DNA from: FEN-299 sp963717945
Lineage (GTDB): Bacteria > Acidobacteriota > Vicinamibacteria > Vicinamibacterales > Fen-181
Direction: 5' to 3'
Length of the DNA: 64,000 nt
Assembly (NCBI GenBank): GCA_963717945.1
Contig: CAVQXT010000007.1
Span: 806,001 to 870,000 of the forward strand
This document shows positions 17,138 through 26,047 of this stretch, piece by piece. Position 1 is the first letter of the stretch. Each line of letters opens with the position of its first letter. Both the position numbers and the translations under genes were made by a program. Below the pieces are notes generated by a model, which ran no database searches, was not told the DNA's origin, and saw only the letters and a program-made list of their open reading frames with translations.

Positions 17138-17659
17138 ATGCGAAGCACAAAGATCGTTCGTGTTCTGGCTGTCGTCGCACTCGCGCTGCTGCTGGCTGGC
17201 CCGGCGGTCGCGCAGGACAAGGCTGTGGTCATCGCGGGCGGGTGGGCACCGGCATATGGATGGGCCGAGGGCACGAGCGAGTTCATCCCGCTGGGGCTGT
17301 TTGTCAACGGGAGCTTCCCGGTCGCGTCGAATGTCTCGATCCTGGGTGACGTCGGCTGGCAGCGCAAGTCTGGTGTCGACATCGTGGAGGCCACCGGTGG
17401 CGTCCGCTACTGGGTACCGATGCAGGGGAAGGCGATGCCATTCGTGGAGGGCAGTGCCGGATTGGGGTACGGTTCGATCACGGGGGGCAGCTCGACCGGA
17501 TTCGCCTTCAGCTTTGGCGGTGGTGTTGACGTTCCTGTGCCGAACAAGAACGTGGGCGTTCGGTTCCAGGTCAACTACTACCGGTTCCAGATTAGCGGCG
17601 TCGGCATCAACGCCATCCGGTTCGGCATCGGGATCTCGGGGAAGATGGGCGGCAAGTAG
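17138..17659 (+). CDS. Outer-membrane beta-barrel protein, paralogue 4 of 4
   Basis: A 173-residue member with signal peptide (VLAVVALALLLAGPAVAQD), GGWAPAYGWAEGTSEFIP, LGDVGWQRKSG, MPFVEGSAGLGYG and a terminal FGIGISGKMGGK. It retains the C-terminal barrel strand seen in paralogues 1 and 2 but has a distinct first loop. TTCTGGAGG precedes the start. It is the last gene of the array; convergent transcription with the ADOP permease is separated by a strong hairpin. Confidence 0.82.
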   Translation: MRSTKIVRVLAVVALALLLAGPAVAQDKAVVIAGGWAPAYGWAEGTSEFIPLGLFVNGSFPVASNVSILGDVGWQRKSGVDIVEATGGVRYWVPMQGKAMPFVEGSAGLGYGSITGGSSTGFAFSFGGGVDVPVPNKNVGVRFQVNYYRFQISGVGINAIRFGIGISGKMGGK

Positions 17660-17681
17660 CCGGTCACGCAGTTCACGCCCC

Positions 17682-17708
17682 GCGGGCGCCGCGTGCGGCG
17701 GCGCCCGC
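17682..17708. terminator. Bidirectional hairpin between convergent genes
   Basis: An 11-bp perfect GC-rich stem (GCGGGCGCCGC / GCGGCGCCCGC) with a 5-nt loop, located between the barrel gene stop and the stop of the opposite permease. It probably terminates both transcripts. Confidence 0.6.
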
Positions 17709-17755
17709 AGTCGCCTCGACGTCATCCCCCCGCACCACCCGCCTCGACGAGTGCG

Positions 17756-20233
17756 CTACTCGCAGCGCAGCGCGACGATCGGATCGACGCGCATCGCCCG
17801 CCGCGCCGGGATCGCGCAGGCGGCCAGCGCGACCACCACGAGCAGGGCCGAGACGACGAGGAACGTCGGGAGGTCGCTCGGGGCGACGCCAAACAGGAGA
17901 CCTCGCAGGAGGCGCGTCAGCCACAGCGCGGCCCCGAGACCCGCCAGGAGACCTGCGGCGACCAGCTTCGCGGCGTGGCCCAGCACGAACCGCAGAAGCT
18001 CTCCCTGGCCGGCGCCGAGCGCGATCCGGATGCCGATCTCGCGGCGGCGCTGCGCCACCAGGAACGCCATCACGCTATACAGGCCGACGGCCGCCAGGAC
18101 GGCCGCCACGGCCGCAAACGTCCCCAGCAGCCACGTCAGGAAGCCCTCGTCGCGCGTGCCGTCGGCGAGCACCTCTTCCATCGTGCGCGGCTCGGCCACC
18201 GCCAGCGTCGGGTCGATGGCGCCCAGGTGAGCGCGAACCGGCGCCAGCAGCGGCGTCGGCGGGCCGTCGGTCCTGATCGAGAGATACCGACCTCCCGGGT
18301 TGCCGAACGTGCCGGCGAACGGGAAACACGCCTGCGGCAGCGCCTCGCCGCGGACTTCTCTCACCTTGGAATCGGCCACCACGCCGATCACGCGAGCCGT
18401 GATCACGCCGCCGAGGAGGAAGGTCCGCCCGACCGGGTCCTTCCTCCCCCAGATGATTCGCGCCATCGTGCGGTTGACGACGGCGGGCCACGTCAGGGTC
18501 GGGAGATTGTCGAACCGGGGGTTGGGGACCGAGAAGATGGCGTTGATCTTCTGCGCGACAACCGCCGCCTCGCTCTCGTCCGCGTCCGTGAAGGTCCGGC
18601 CCCGGAGCAGCGGGATGCCGAACGCCCGGAAGTAGTCCGGCGACACGTAGTTCCACTCGAACAGCTGGTTCGCCAGCCGGGTGTTGTCCTCTCCGGGCGC
18701 GGTGATGAAGCCGTTGCTGCCCCCTTCGAGCGGAATCTCCGTCGACATCGACGCCGCCCGGACCCCCGGCGTCGAGCGGACCCGTTCGATCAGTCGGTCG
18801 AAGAACGCCTGCTGCGCGGCTTCGGTACGGTACTTCGCGGCCGGCAGGGTGATCGACATCGTGAGCACGTTGCGCGAGTCGATCCCGAGGTCGGCGCGGC
18901 GCATGTTGTCGAAGGTGCGCACGAGGAGGCCGGCGCCGACGAGAAGGGCCAGCGACACGGCCACCTCGGCCACGGCGATTGCGTCGCGGAGCAGCCGCGT
19001 GCGGCCCCCGGCGCCGCCCGTCCCATGGCTGGTCGAGTTGAGCTCCGCGCTCAACGGGATCGCGGACGCCTGGAGCGCCGGCAGGATTCCGAACAGCAGG
19101 CCCGTGACGACGGCGGCCCCGAGCGTGAAGAGCAGGACCGACACGTCGATGCCCGCCGGGTTGACGAGCGCGATCGGCTGGGACTTGGAGGACTGCAGCA
19201 CCCGGACTCCCCACCAGGCGGCCGCGAGGCCGGCCGCGCCGCCGGCGAGGGCCAGCAGGACGCTCTCGGTGAGGAGCTGGCGGACCACGCGCCACCGCCC
19301 GGCCCCGAGCGCCGCCCGGATGGCGAGCTCGCGCCGCCGCCCGCCCGCGCGGATCAGCAGCAGGTTGGCGACGTTCGCGCACGCGACGAGCAGCACGAGC
19401 GCGACCGCGCCGAGCAGGACGAGCAGCGGCTGGCGCGAGGTCCGCGTCATCTGGTCCTTCATCGCGAGCGTCGCCGCGCCGATCTTCTCGTTGCTGTTTG
19501 GAAACTGCTTCTCGAGCCGGGCGGCGATCAGCTTCAGGTCTGCCAGCGCCTGGCTGCCGCTCACGCCGCGCTTCAGCCGGCCGACGGCCGAGAAGCTGTG
19601 CGACCCGCGCGGCCCGAGCTTCTGCGGCGACATGTCGAGCGGAATCCAGAGCTCCGTGTCCTTCGGGTAGTTGAACCAGGAGGGCATGACGCCCACCACC
19701 GTGTAGCGCTCGGAGTCGAGGACGACCGGCTTGTCCACGATCGCGGGGTCGCCGCCGAAGTGCCGCTGCCAGAACCCGTAGCTCAGGACGGCCGCCTTCG
19801 CGCCGCCCGAGGCGCTCTCCCCACGGGCGAACGTCCGTCCGAGCAGGGGACCGACGCCGAGCACGCCGAAGAAGCTGTCTTCGGCGCTGATGGCCAGCGC
19901 CGTCTCGGCCTGGCCGGTCCCGCTGACGTTGAGACGCTGGTAATAGGTGAACAGGGCCGTCGCCTCGAGCGTCCGGTTCTGCGCCTGCATGTCGATGTAG
20001 TCGGGGCCGGTCCACGGGTAATTGCCCGGCGCGGCCTCGGTCTGGTACAGGCGCACGAGGCGGTCCGGTTCGTGGAAGGGGAGCGGACGCAGCAGGACCG
20101 CGTTGATGACCGAGAAGATGGCGGTGTTCGCGCCGATCCCCAGCGCGAGCGTCAGCACGGCGACGGCGAAGAACCCCGGCGACTTCGCGATCGTCCGGCC
20201 GAAGTAGCCAATGTCCTGCAGCAGAGCGCGCAT
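17756..20233 (-). CDS. ADOP-type orphan ABC permease (MacB_PCD/FtsX, duplicated)
   Basis: An 825-residue permease with two repeated modules, each a membrane helix, a MacB periplasmic-core domain and an FtsX three-helix block. The start MRALLQDIGYFGRTIAKSPGF and the motif LTLALGIGANTAIFSVINAV are the signature of acidobacterial duplicated orphan permeases. The first FtsX block contains VLLVACANVANLLLIRAGGRRRELAIR, and the last ends PARRAMRVDPIVALRCE. No ATPase gene is adjacent, hence orphan. Substrate and partner are unknown. GGAGG is placed 6 nt before the start. It follows a second ADOP gene on the same strand after a repeat-filled gap. Confidence 0.9.
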   Translation of the reverse strand: MRALLQDIGYFGRTIAKSPGFFAVAVLTLALGIGANTAIFSVINAVLLRPLPFHEPDRLVRLYQTEAAPGNYPWTGPDYIDMQAQNRTLEATALFTYYQRLNVSGTGQAETALAISAEDSFFGVLGVGPLLGRTFARGESASGGAKAAVLSYGFWQRHFGGDPAIVDKPVVLDSERYTVVGVMPSWFNYPKDTELWIPLDMSPQKLGPRGSHSFSAVGRLKRGVSGSQALADLKLIAARLEKQFPNSNEKIGAATLAMKDQMTRTSRQPLLVLLGAVALVLLVACANVANLLLIRAGGRRRELAIRAALGAGRWRVVRQLLTESVLLALAGGAAGLAAAWWGVRVLQSSKSQPIALVNPAGIDVSVLLFTLGAAVVTGLLFGILPALQASAIPLSAELNSTSHGTGGAGGRTRLLRDAIAVAEVAVSLALLVGAGLLVRTFDNMRRADLGIDSRNVLTMSITLPAAKYRTEAAQQAFFDRLIERVRSTPGVRAASMSTEIPLEGGSNGFITAPGEDNTRLANQLFEWNYVSPDYFRAFGIPLLRGRTFTDADESEAAVVAQKINAIFSVPNPRFDNLPTLTWPAVVNRTMARIIWGRKDPVGRTFLLGGVITARVIGVVADSKVREVRGEALPQACFPFAGTFGNPGGRYLSIRTDGPPTPLLAPVRAHLGAIDPTLAVAEPRTMEEVLADGTRDEGFLTWLLGTFAAVAAVLAAVGLYSVMAFLVAQRRREIGIRIALGAGQGELLRFVLGHAAKLVAAGLLAGLGAALWLTRLLRGLLFGVAPSDLPTFLVVSALLVVVALAACAIPARRAMRVDPIVALRCE

Positions 20234-20330
20234 GCACGGCCTCCTGCAGGACTTAGACGAAACGGGACGTCCTGGGGTTGTCGGCAGGTTGGAAACTTCG
20301 CGTCCTGGAGCCGGTTCTGCGAACTTTGGC

Positions 20331-20393
20331 TTGAGCCTTGAGCCCTGAGCCCTGAGCCGCTCTTCCCTGAGCCTTGAGCCCTCAGCCCTGAGC
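20331..20393 (+). repeat. Word-like tandem repeat array (GAGCCCT/GAGCCTT)
   Basis: Degenerate 7-nt units reading GAGCCTT, GAGCCCT in succession fill the gap between two permease genes up to the next stop codon. Related arrays occur at 44842, 58182, 62463 and elsewhere. Confidence 0.7.
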
Positions 20394-22874
20394 CTACGTG
20401 TCCGCCCTGAGGGCGGCGACCGGGTCCATCCGCGACGCGCGGCGCGACGGGATGTACGCCGAGACGACCACGACCGCCGCCAGGCCGCCCGACACGGCCA
20501 GGTAGGTCAGCGGGTCGGTGCCTTTCACGCCGAACAGCATCGACGACATCAGGCTCGACAGCCCCGCGGCGCCGGCGACGCCCAGCGCCAGCCCCATCGC
20601 GGCCAGGCCGAGGCCGTGGCGGACGAAGAGGGCCGTCACGTCGCCCGTCTGCGCGCCGAGCGCCAGGCGGACGCCGATTTCGCGCGTCCGCTGCGCGGCG
20701 ATGTAGGACACCACGCCGTAGATGCCGACGATGCCGAGCAGCAGCGACACGCCGGCGGCGAGGGCGAGCATCACGAGGGCGAACGAGGTCTGCGCCATCG
20801 ACGCCGCGGCGATCTGCTCGACGGTGCGGATCCGCGCGAGCGGCAGGTTGCGGTCGACCGCGCGGACGGCCTGCCTGACCTCGTCTACGAATCCGGCTGC
20901 GCCCGCCCGGCTCGACCTGATGACGTAGGTCAGGCGGCGCTGCGCGAAGGGGTCGCCGCCGAAGAACGTCTTGACCATGCAGGGCCAGTACATGATGGGC
21001 GGCGCCTCCTGCGCGATTCCGTCCTGCCGCTCGTCGGCGACGACGCCGACGATCTCCCGCCACGGGCTCAGCACCGACTCACGGGCCCGCTGGCCAACGG
21101 CCTCGGCCGGCGTCTTCCAGTATTGGCGGGCCATCCGTTCGTTGATGAGGAGCACGGGGGCGAACCCGTAGACGTCCGCCCACGTCAGGTGGCGTCCGGC
21201 CACGAGCCGGGTGCCCATCGTCTCGAAGAAGCCAGGCGAGATCCATTTCATCCGGCGCGACCGCACGGCCTGACCTTCGGCCAGCGGAAACGCCTCGACC
21301 AGCAGCGGGTTCGACATCCCCTGTCCGTCCATCGCGACCGAGGAGGTCAGGCCCACCGACTGGACGCCGGGGATGGCCGCCATCCTGTCGGCGATCTCCT
21401 GGTGCCGGCGCAGGATGGCTTCGGGGTTGGTCGAAAACGCCCTCGGGATCACCAGCTCCGCGGTCATCACCTGGTCGCCTCGCACGAAGCCGGGATCGAC
21501 GTGCCGGAGCGCCGAGAAGGTCCTGAACATCAGGCCGGAGGCCACGAGCAGGACGAGCGCGAGCGCGATCTCGACGACCACCAGCGCGCTGCGCACGCGG
21601 TTGCGCGACCGGCCGTCGCTGGCTGTTCGCCCGCCGTCCCGCAGGGCGGCCAGCCGCGGCGACGCGAAGCGGAGCACGGGCAGCAGGCCGAACAGCAGGC
21701 CGGCAACCACCGACAGCGCCGCCGCGAACAGCAGCACCACCGGGTCGATGGCGATATCGTTGACGCGCGGCAGCGCGCTCGGCGCGGTCGCCCGCACGAC
21801 CCGGACCGTGGCCGCGGCCAGGCCGACGCCGGCCAGGCCACCCGCAAGGCCGAGCGCCAGGCTCTCCGACAGCAGCGTTCGCGCGATCCTCCACCGGCCC
21901 GCGCCCAGCGCGGCGCGCACGGCGAGCTCGGTCTGCCGGCTGTCGGCGCGGATCAGGAACAGGTTCGCCACGTTGGCGCACGCGATGAGGAGCACCATCC
22001 CGATCGTGCCCATCAGCACCCACAGCACGCGTCCCACGTCGCCCACGGCGTCGTCGGAGAGGAAGCGGACGTCGGGTCCCATCTTCGCGTCGGCGAACCA
22101 GGTCGGGCCCAGGGCGGGCGACGGCGCGAACTTCTGCATGGTGAGCGGGATCATTCGGGCCACGTCCCGGCTCGCCTGCTCCAGCGTCACGCCCGGCTTC
22201 AGCCTGGCGAGGCCCGGGTAGGAGAAGTTGATGATGGTCGTCGTCGCGCGGTTGAAGCCCATGGGCATCAACAGGGACGGCGTCGTGTCGAGAAAGGCGA
22301 ACGACCTGGGGAGCACGCCGATGATCTCGCAGGGCGATCCGTTGACGGTGATCGTCCGCCCGATGACGTCACGGCGGCCGCCGAAGCGCTGCTGCCAGAA
22401 TCCGTCGGTGATGAGCGCCCGCCTCGGGCTGCCCGGCGCATCGTCCTCGCGCGTGAACCGCCGGCCGAGCGTCGGCGAGACCCGCAGGATCGGGAGGAAG
22501 CCGTCGGTCACCATGAGCGCGGTGACCTGCTCCGGCTCGCCGTCGCCGGTGATGGCCGCCGGGAGCGTCTGCCAGACGGCCACGTCCTCGAACACGCGTT
22601 GCTCGTCCCGGTAGGTGAAGTACTGCGCCGCCGCGAGTACGGCGCGCGGCCATCCGATGCCGGGAGCGGTGCTCCTGACGCTGACCAGCCGGTCCGCCTG
22701 TTCGAAGGGCAGCGGCTTGAGGAGCACGCCGTACACGACGCTGAACATCGCCGTGTTCGCGCCGATGCCCAGGGCCAGCGTGACGATGGCGGCAACCAGG
22801 AACCCGGGCTTCCGGCCCGCGTGCCGGAGGCCGACCCTGACGTCCTGCACGAGCGACTCCCACCACGACCTCAT
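20394..22874 (-). CDS. ADOP-type orphan ABC permease
   Basis: An 826-residue permease of the same architecture as its neighbour, beginning with DVRVGLRHAGRKPGF and the LTLALGIGANTAMFSVVYGV helix. The middle FtsX block has MVLLIACANVANLFLIRADSRQTELAVR, and the C-terminus ends SRRASRMDPVAALRADT. It lacks an ATPase domain, as expected for this group. AAGGGGGG precedes the ATG. The two ADOP genes are paralogues in tandem but clearly diverged, and may form hetero-oligomers or separate exporters. The GT39 gene lies 89 nt upstream on the same strand. Confidence 0.9.
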   Translation of the reverse strand: MRSWWESLVQDVRVGLRHAGRKPGFLVAAIVTLALGIGANTAMFSVVYGVLLKPLPFEQADRLVSVRSTAPGIGWPRAVLAAAQYFTYRDEQRVFEDVAVWQTLPAAITGDGEPEQVTALMVTDGFLPILRVSPTLGRRFTREDDAPGSPRRALITDGFWQQRFGGRRDVIGRTITVNGSPCEIIGVLPRSFAFLDTTPSLLMPMGFNRATTTIINFSYPGLARLKPGVTLEQASRDVARMIPLTMQKFAPSPALGPTWFADAKMGPDVRFLSDDAVGDVGRVLWVLMGTIGMVLLIACANVANLFLIRADSRQTELAVRAALGAGRWRIARTLLSESLALGLAGGLAGVGLAAATVRVVRATAPSALPRVNDIAIDPVVLLFAAALSVVAGLLFGLLPVLRFASPRLAALRDGGRTASDGRSRNRVRSALVVVEIALALVLLVASGLMFRTFSALRHVDPGFVRGDQVMTAELVIPRAFSTNPEAILRRHQEIADRMAAIPGVQSVGLTSSVAMDGQGMSNPLLVEAFPLAEGQAVRSRRMKWISPGFFETMGTRLVAGRHLTWADVYGFAPVLLINERMARQYWKTPAEAVGQRARESVLSPWREIVGVVADERQDGIAQEAPPIMYWPCMVKTFFGGDPFAQRRLTYVIRSSRAGAAGFVDEVRQAVRAVDRNLPLARIRTVEQIAAASMAQTSFALVMLALAAGVSLLLGIVGIYGVVSYIAAQRTREIGVRLALGAQTGDVTALFVRHGLGLAAMGLALGVAGAAGLSSLMSSMLFGVKGTDPLTYLAVSGGLAAVVVVSAYIPSRRASRMDPVAALRADT

Positions 22875-22963
22875 CGCGCGCCCCCCTTGCGCAGAGAGAC
22901 GAGATCGCGGGCCGCGGCGTTCGCTGGAGCTCCGAGAAAGTCAGCGGCGCCGCAGCCGGCTGA

Positions 22964-24151
22964 TTACTGGGCGAACGCCAGCAGGTTGACGGGGAACCAG
23001 GCCAGGAACCAGAGGACGACGCCGACACAGCACGTCAGGACCACGGCGCGGGGAAGCCGCGAGAGGAAGACCGCGACCAGGACGCACACGCTCGGGATGA
23101 GCGCGAGCATGTAATAGGGATACGTGATCCGGGCAAACGCCGCCGCGGCGAAGAACGCCCACGACAGCACGAAAAGCACGACGTGCAGCGAGGCGTTCGG
23201 GTTGCGCGCCTTCACGAGCGGCATCGAGAAGGGAAGGGCAAGCCAGATGAGCAGGAGGACGACGAGGTTGGGCTGCCCCATGTACTGCACGTAGGTCCGC
23301 TTGAGCTCCTTCCCGATCGCGACCGACGTCGCGTAGTAGGCGCTCGGCGTGAAGCCCGAGAACCACTGCCAGGGATGCACCGCGTCGGAGAGCGCCGGCA
23401 CCGCGATGGCCCGATTGTGACGGATCATCCGGGCCACGTGGGCAAAGGCGTTCGGGAAGGCGTCGTAGGCCGAGTCGTAGATCTGCAGCCCCGCCATGAA
23501 GACGACGAAGGCCGACACGCCGACGAAGAACAGCACCGAGCCGGCCTCGCGGGCGGCCCGCCTCGCGGATGTCCCCGGCGGGCACTGCAGGGCCGCGAAG
23601 ACCGCCGCCACGGCGACCAGCACGCCCATCGTCTCCTTGGCGAGCATCGCGAGGCCGACGACCGCGCCGGTCCAGACCCACTCGCCCCGCGCGAGCAGGA
23701 GCAGCGCCGCCAGACCCAGCGTGACCGCCACGATGTCGAGCATGGCGATCGAGGAGTGCACGAACCAGAGACTCTCGAAGCCGAGGAGGAACGCGGCGAG
23801 CAGCGCGGTCTTCCTGTCGGCGAGCCGTCGCGTCAGCAGGTAGAGCAGGAGGACGGCGATGGTGCCGGCGAGGATGCTCGGCAGCCGCCAGGCGACCGCC
23901 CGGTCGCCGAAGGCCAGGATGCTCAGCGCGATCAGCCCCTTCGCGAGAGGGGGGTGCTCGACGTTGGAGACGATCCCGGTGATGAGGTCCCGCGAGGCCG
24001 GCACGTAGGCGGACTCGTCGAAGACGATGGCCTCGCGCGGGGTCTCGGAGATGGCGAGATGGGCCGCGAGGACGACGAGCAGCAACAGCGCCAGCGACAG
24101 CTCGTAGCCGTACCGGGCGGCGAGGCCGCGCAGACGGGCGCCGGCGGTCAC
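22964..24151 (-). CDS. GT39-family membrane glycosyltransferase
   Basis: A 395-residue polytopic protein with about ten membrane helices. The first large loop contains AIVFDESAYVPASRDLI and VEHPPLAKGLIAL, the catalytic Asp-Glu and EHPP elements of the dolichyl-phosphate-mannose protein mannosyltransferase / ArnT superfamily. It probably transfers a sugar from a polyprenyl-phosphate donor to protein or lipid on the periplasmic side. The GTG start overlaps the stop of the upstream small ORF in a GTGA junction. An in-frame upstream extension is possible but has Arg-rich non-family composition. Confidence 0.82.
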   Translation of the reverse strand: MTAGARLRGLAARYGYELSLALLLLVVLAAHLAISETPREAIVFDESAYVPASRDLITGIVSNVEHPPLAKGLIALSILAFGDRAVAWRLPSILAGTIAVLLLYLLTRRLADRKTALLAAFLLGFESLWFVHSSIAMLDIVAVTLGLAALLLLARGEWVWTGAVVGLAMLAKETMGVLVAVAAVFAALQCPPGTSARRAAREAGSVLFFVGVSAFVVFMAGLQIYDSAYDAFPNAFAHVARMIRHNRAIAVPALSDAVHPWQWFSGFTPSAYYATSVAIGKELKRTYVQYMGQPNLVVLLLIWLALPFSMPLVKARNPNASLHVVLFVLSWAFFAAAAFARITYPYYMLALIPSVCVLVAVFLSRLPRAVVLTCCVGVVLWFLAWFPVNLLAFAQ

Positions 24152-24300
24152 CTGGAGTTCCTCACCGGCGGGTTTCCCGGGATGAGCATCGGCAACGTCT
24201 GGCGCGGGGTGTGCGCGCGGTGCCACGAGATCCAGGCCAGCGACGCCGTCAGGACGACGAAGACGATGGCGACGAGCGTCGCGAGTCGTTTCCACTGCAC
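24148..24300 (-). CDS. Small membrane protein coupled to the GT39 gene
   Basis: A 50-residue ORF from a GTG start, with one hydrophobic helix (LATLVAIVFVVLTASLAWIS) and a basic, Pro-containing C-terminus. GGAGAG lies about 9 nt upstream. The stop overlaps the GT39 GTG start by 4 nt (GTGA), the arrangement of translationally coupled genes. No homologue recognised. The only in-frame alternative would start further upstream at a non-ATG codon. It could be a small accessory subunit of the glycosyltransferase; this is inference. Confidence 0.5.
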   Translation of the reverse strand: MQWKRLATLVAIVFVVLTASLAWISWHRAHTPRQTLPMLIPGNPPVRNSR

Positions 24301-24387
24301 GTCGAGGCTCTCTCCGGGGCGGAACTCCCACCACTATGGTCGGGACCGCGCGGACAATTCAAGGGGGAACCGCAATGCGTGGCGTGG

Positions 24388-24545
24388 GGCGTGTTCAGAA
24401 AATGGGGCCGAGACGAGGCGGCCCGTTCGGTCCTATGCCGCGCCGCAGGGTCTGCCCGTAGCAAAGCGTAAACCTGCCCCGACCATGCTGCCAGGGAGGG
24501 GCCGCTTTGCGGAGTGGCAGACCCGAGACGCGGCGTTCAATTGCG
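24388..24545. repeat. MITE-like dispersed repeat, copy A
   Basis: About 157 nt highly similar to 40775-40930. It contains nested inverted segments (GGGTCTGCC / GGCAGACCC, GCAAAGCG / CGCTTTGC, CCGCG / CGCGG), so it can fold into one long imperfect hairpin. It is non-coding and lies between the GT39 unit and the SYLF gene. Confidence 0.75.
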
Positions 24546-24575
24546 CCCGGCGCCCGGCGAATCCGCAGTCGAAGT

Positions 24576-25262
24576 CTACGACGCGTGCCTTGGCGACTTC
24601 TGGTTCAGCGTGTCGAGCAGGAGCTTCGCCGAGGGCGGCGGCGCCACGGCTCCTTTCAAGACGATGCTCTCGGCCGGGATGTCCTTGCCGTAGAGGTTCT
24701 TGATCGCGCCGTTGTCGGCCCGCAGGGTCGAGCCCTCGAGCGAGACGCCCGCGAACAGCCCGCGCGAGCGCGAGTAGCTGAGGATCTCCGCCCGCATCGT
24801 GATGTCGGTGGCCGCCGCGGCGTCGCGTCCCTTGGGACCGGCGGCCGCCGCCAGGTCGGCGCCCAGCTTGACCTTCCCGGTGAGGATGCCGTTGGCGCCG
24901 CGCGAGTTCATGACCAGCAGCACGAAGTCGGTCGCCTGCCCGCCCAGCTGCAGGCCGAAGCTGCCGCCCTCGAGCGCCATCATGGCCGGCGCGCTCCACG
25001 GGCCGGTGAAGTTGTTGCTGCGGCACGTCATGACGCCGCGGCCGTAGCTGCCGCCGAGGCCGATGGCGAACTTGACGACCGACGGCATGACGATGACGCA
25101 GTCGGCCTTGTCGAGGATCGACTGCGGGATCCCCTCGGGGATGCCGAGGATCGCCTGCATCACCTCGCCGGCGGTCTGCACGCGTTCGTCTTCCTTGTTC
25201 GCGGCCCAGAGAGAGACGGTCACCAGGCCGGAGAGCGCGAGAACGGCGATCAACTTCTTCAT
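24576..25262 (-). CDS. SYLF (Ysc84-type) lipid-binding domain protein, secreted
   Basis: A 228-residue protein with a signal peptide (MKKLIAVLALSGLVTVSLWA) followed by a SYLF/DUF500 domain: IPQSILDKADCVIVMPSV, GGSYGRGVMTCR, GGSFGLQLGGQATDFVLLVM and SRSRGLFAGVSLEGSTL. In eukaryotes the domain binds phosphoinositides and actin; in bacteria it is usually an exported envelope protein of unknown role. Its ATG overlaps the stop of the upstream lipoprotein gene (ATGA), placing it last in the envelope operon with the L,D-transpeptidases. Confidence 0.9.
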   Translation of the reverse strand: MKKLIAVLALSGLVTVSLWAANKEDERVQTAGEVMQAILGIPEGIPQSILDKADCVIVMPSVVKFAIGLGGSYGRGVMTCRSNNFTGPWSAPAMMALEGGSFGLQLGGQATDFVLLVMNSRGANGILTGKVKLGADLAAAAGPKGRDAAAATDITMRAEILSYSRSRGLFAGVSLEGSTLRADNGAIKNLYGKDIPAESIVLKGAVAPPPSAKLLLDTLNQKSPRHAS

Positions 25263-26041
25263 GGAAACCTCCTTTGGGAAACCGGCGGTACGCGGACCGG
25301 CGCGGGCGCCCGGTCCTTGGTGAGAATCAGCAGGCGAACGGCCGGCGGCAGCGACCGATAGAGCGAGGCCGCGTCGTCCGGCTTCAGCATGAGGCGGAGC
25401 CGCACGGCGTCACGCTCGCGGTGAAACACCGCCGCGATCTCGTCGTGCCACTTCGCGCTCCACCAGGCGCGGAGGCGCGTGAGCCCTCCCGCCTCCCGGT
25501 CGGCGTCCAGCGGACGCACTTCGATCGACCGTCCCTCGTCGAACCGGACGTGGTAGCGCGAGGGCACGGGATACTTCTCCTCCGGCGTCGGCGGGATCGG
25601 CGGCGCCTCCGGTTCCGGGGCGTCCTTGCGGGGCGGGGCGGCCTGGATGACGAGCCGATCGAGCTGCCTCGGCGGATCGAGCTCGCCGTGCGCCCAGACC
25701 AGGTCCTGCCACGGCCGCGCGTCGCGGCGCGCGAACCAGGAGACGCGCGGCTGGCCCACGAGCAGCCCGAGGACCGGGTAGCGCTGGAGCTCCGCGCCGT
25801 TCAGCATCAGCGTCAGATCGGACGCGGCCGGGTCGAGCACCAGGTAGAAGTCCTTGCCCTCGGCCAGGTCGATCTGCTGCTGCAGCCGGCTGTTGTCCCG
25901 CTGGAGCTCCGCCAGCCGGGCCTCGGCGTCCGGCAGCGGCCCGGCGGCCTCGTTCCTGCGGCAGGCCGCGCCCGGAAGGGCGAGGGCCGCGACGACGATC
26001 GCCGCCAGGATGGTTCGCACGGGGGCGCGGAAGTTCGTCAT
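25259..26041 (-). CDS. Lipoprotein of unknown function, L,D-transpeptidase operon
   Basis: A 260-residue lipoprotein with signal peptide and lipobox LPGAAC. A short coiled coil follows (residues about 38-62, EARLAELQRDNSRLQQQ), then a beta-rich domain (DFYLVLDPAASDLTLMLNGA) that recalls the strand pattern of the YkuD-associated segment in its neighbours but lacks the catalytic Cys motif. It has a Pro-rich linker in the middle. It lies 6 nt downstream of one L,D-transpeptidase gene and is coupled to the SYLF gene. It may be an accessory or regulatory partner of the transpeptidases. Confidence 0.75.
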   Translation of the reverse strand: MTNFRAPVRTILAAIVVAALALPGAACRRNEAAGPLPDAEARLAELQRDNSRLQQQIDLAEGKDFYLVLDPAASDLTLMLNGAELQRYPVLGLLVGQPRVSWFARRDARPWQDLVWAHGELDPPRQLDRLVIQAAPPRKDAPEPEAPPIPPTPEEKYPVPSRYHVRFDEGRSIEVRPLDADREAGGLTRLRAWWSAKWHDEIAAVFHRERDAVRLRLMLKPDDAASLYRSLPPAVRLLILTKDRAPAPVRVPPVSQRRFP

Positions 26042-26047
26042 GACGGA

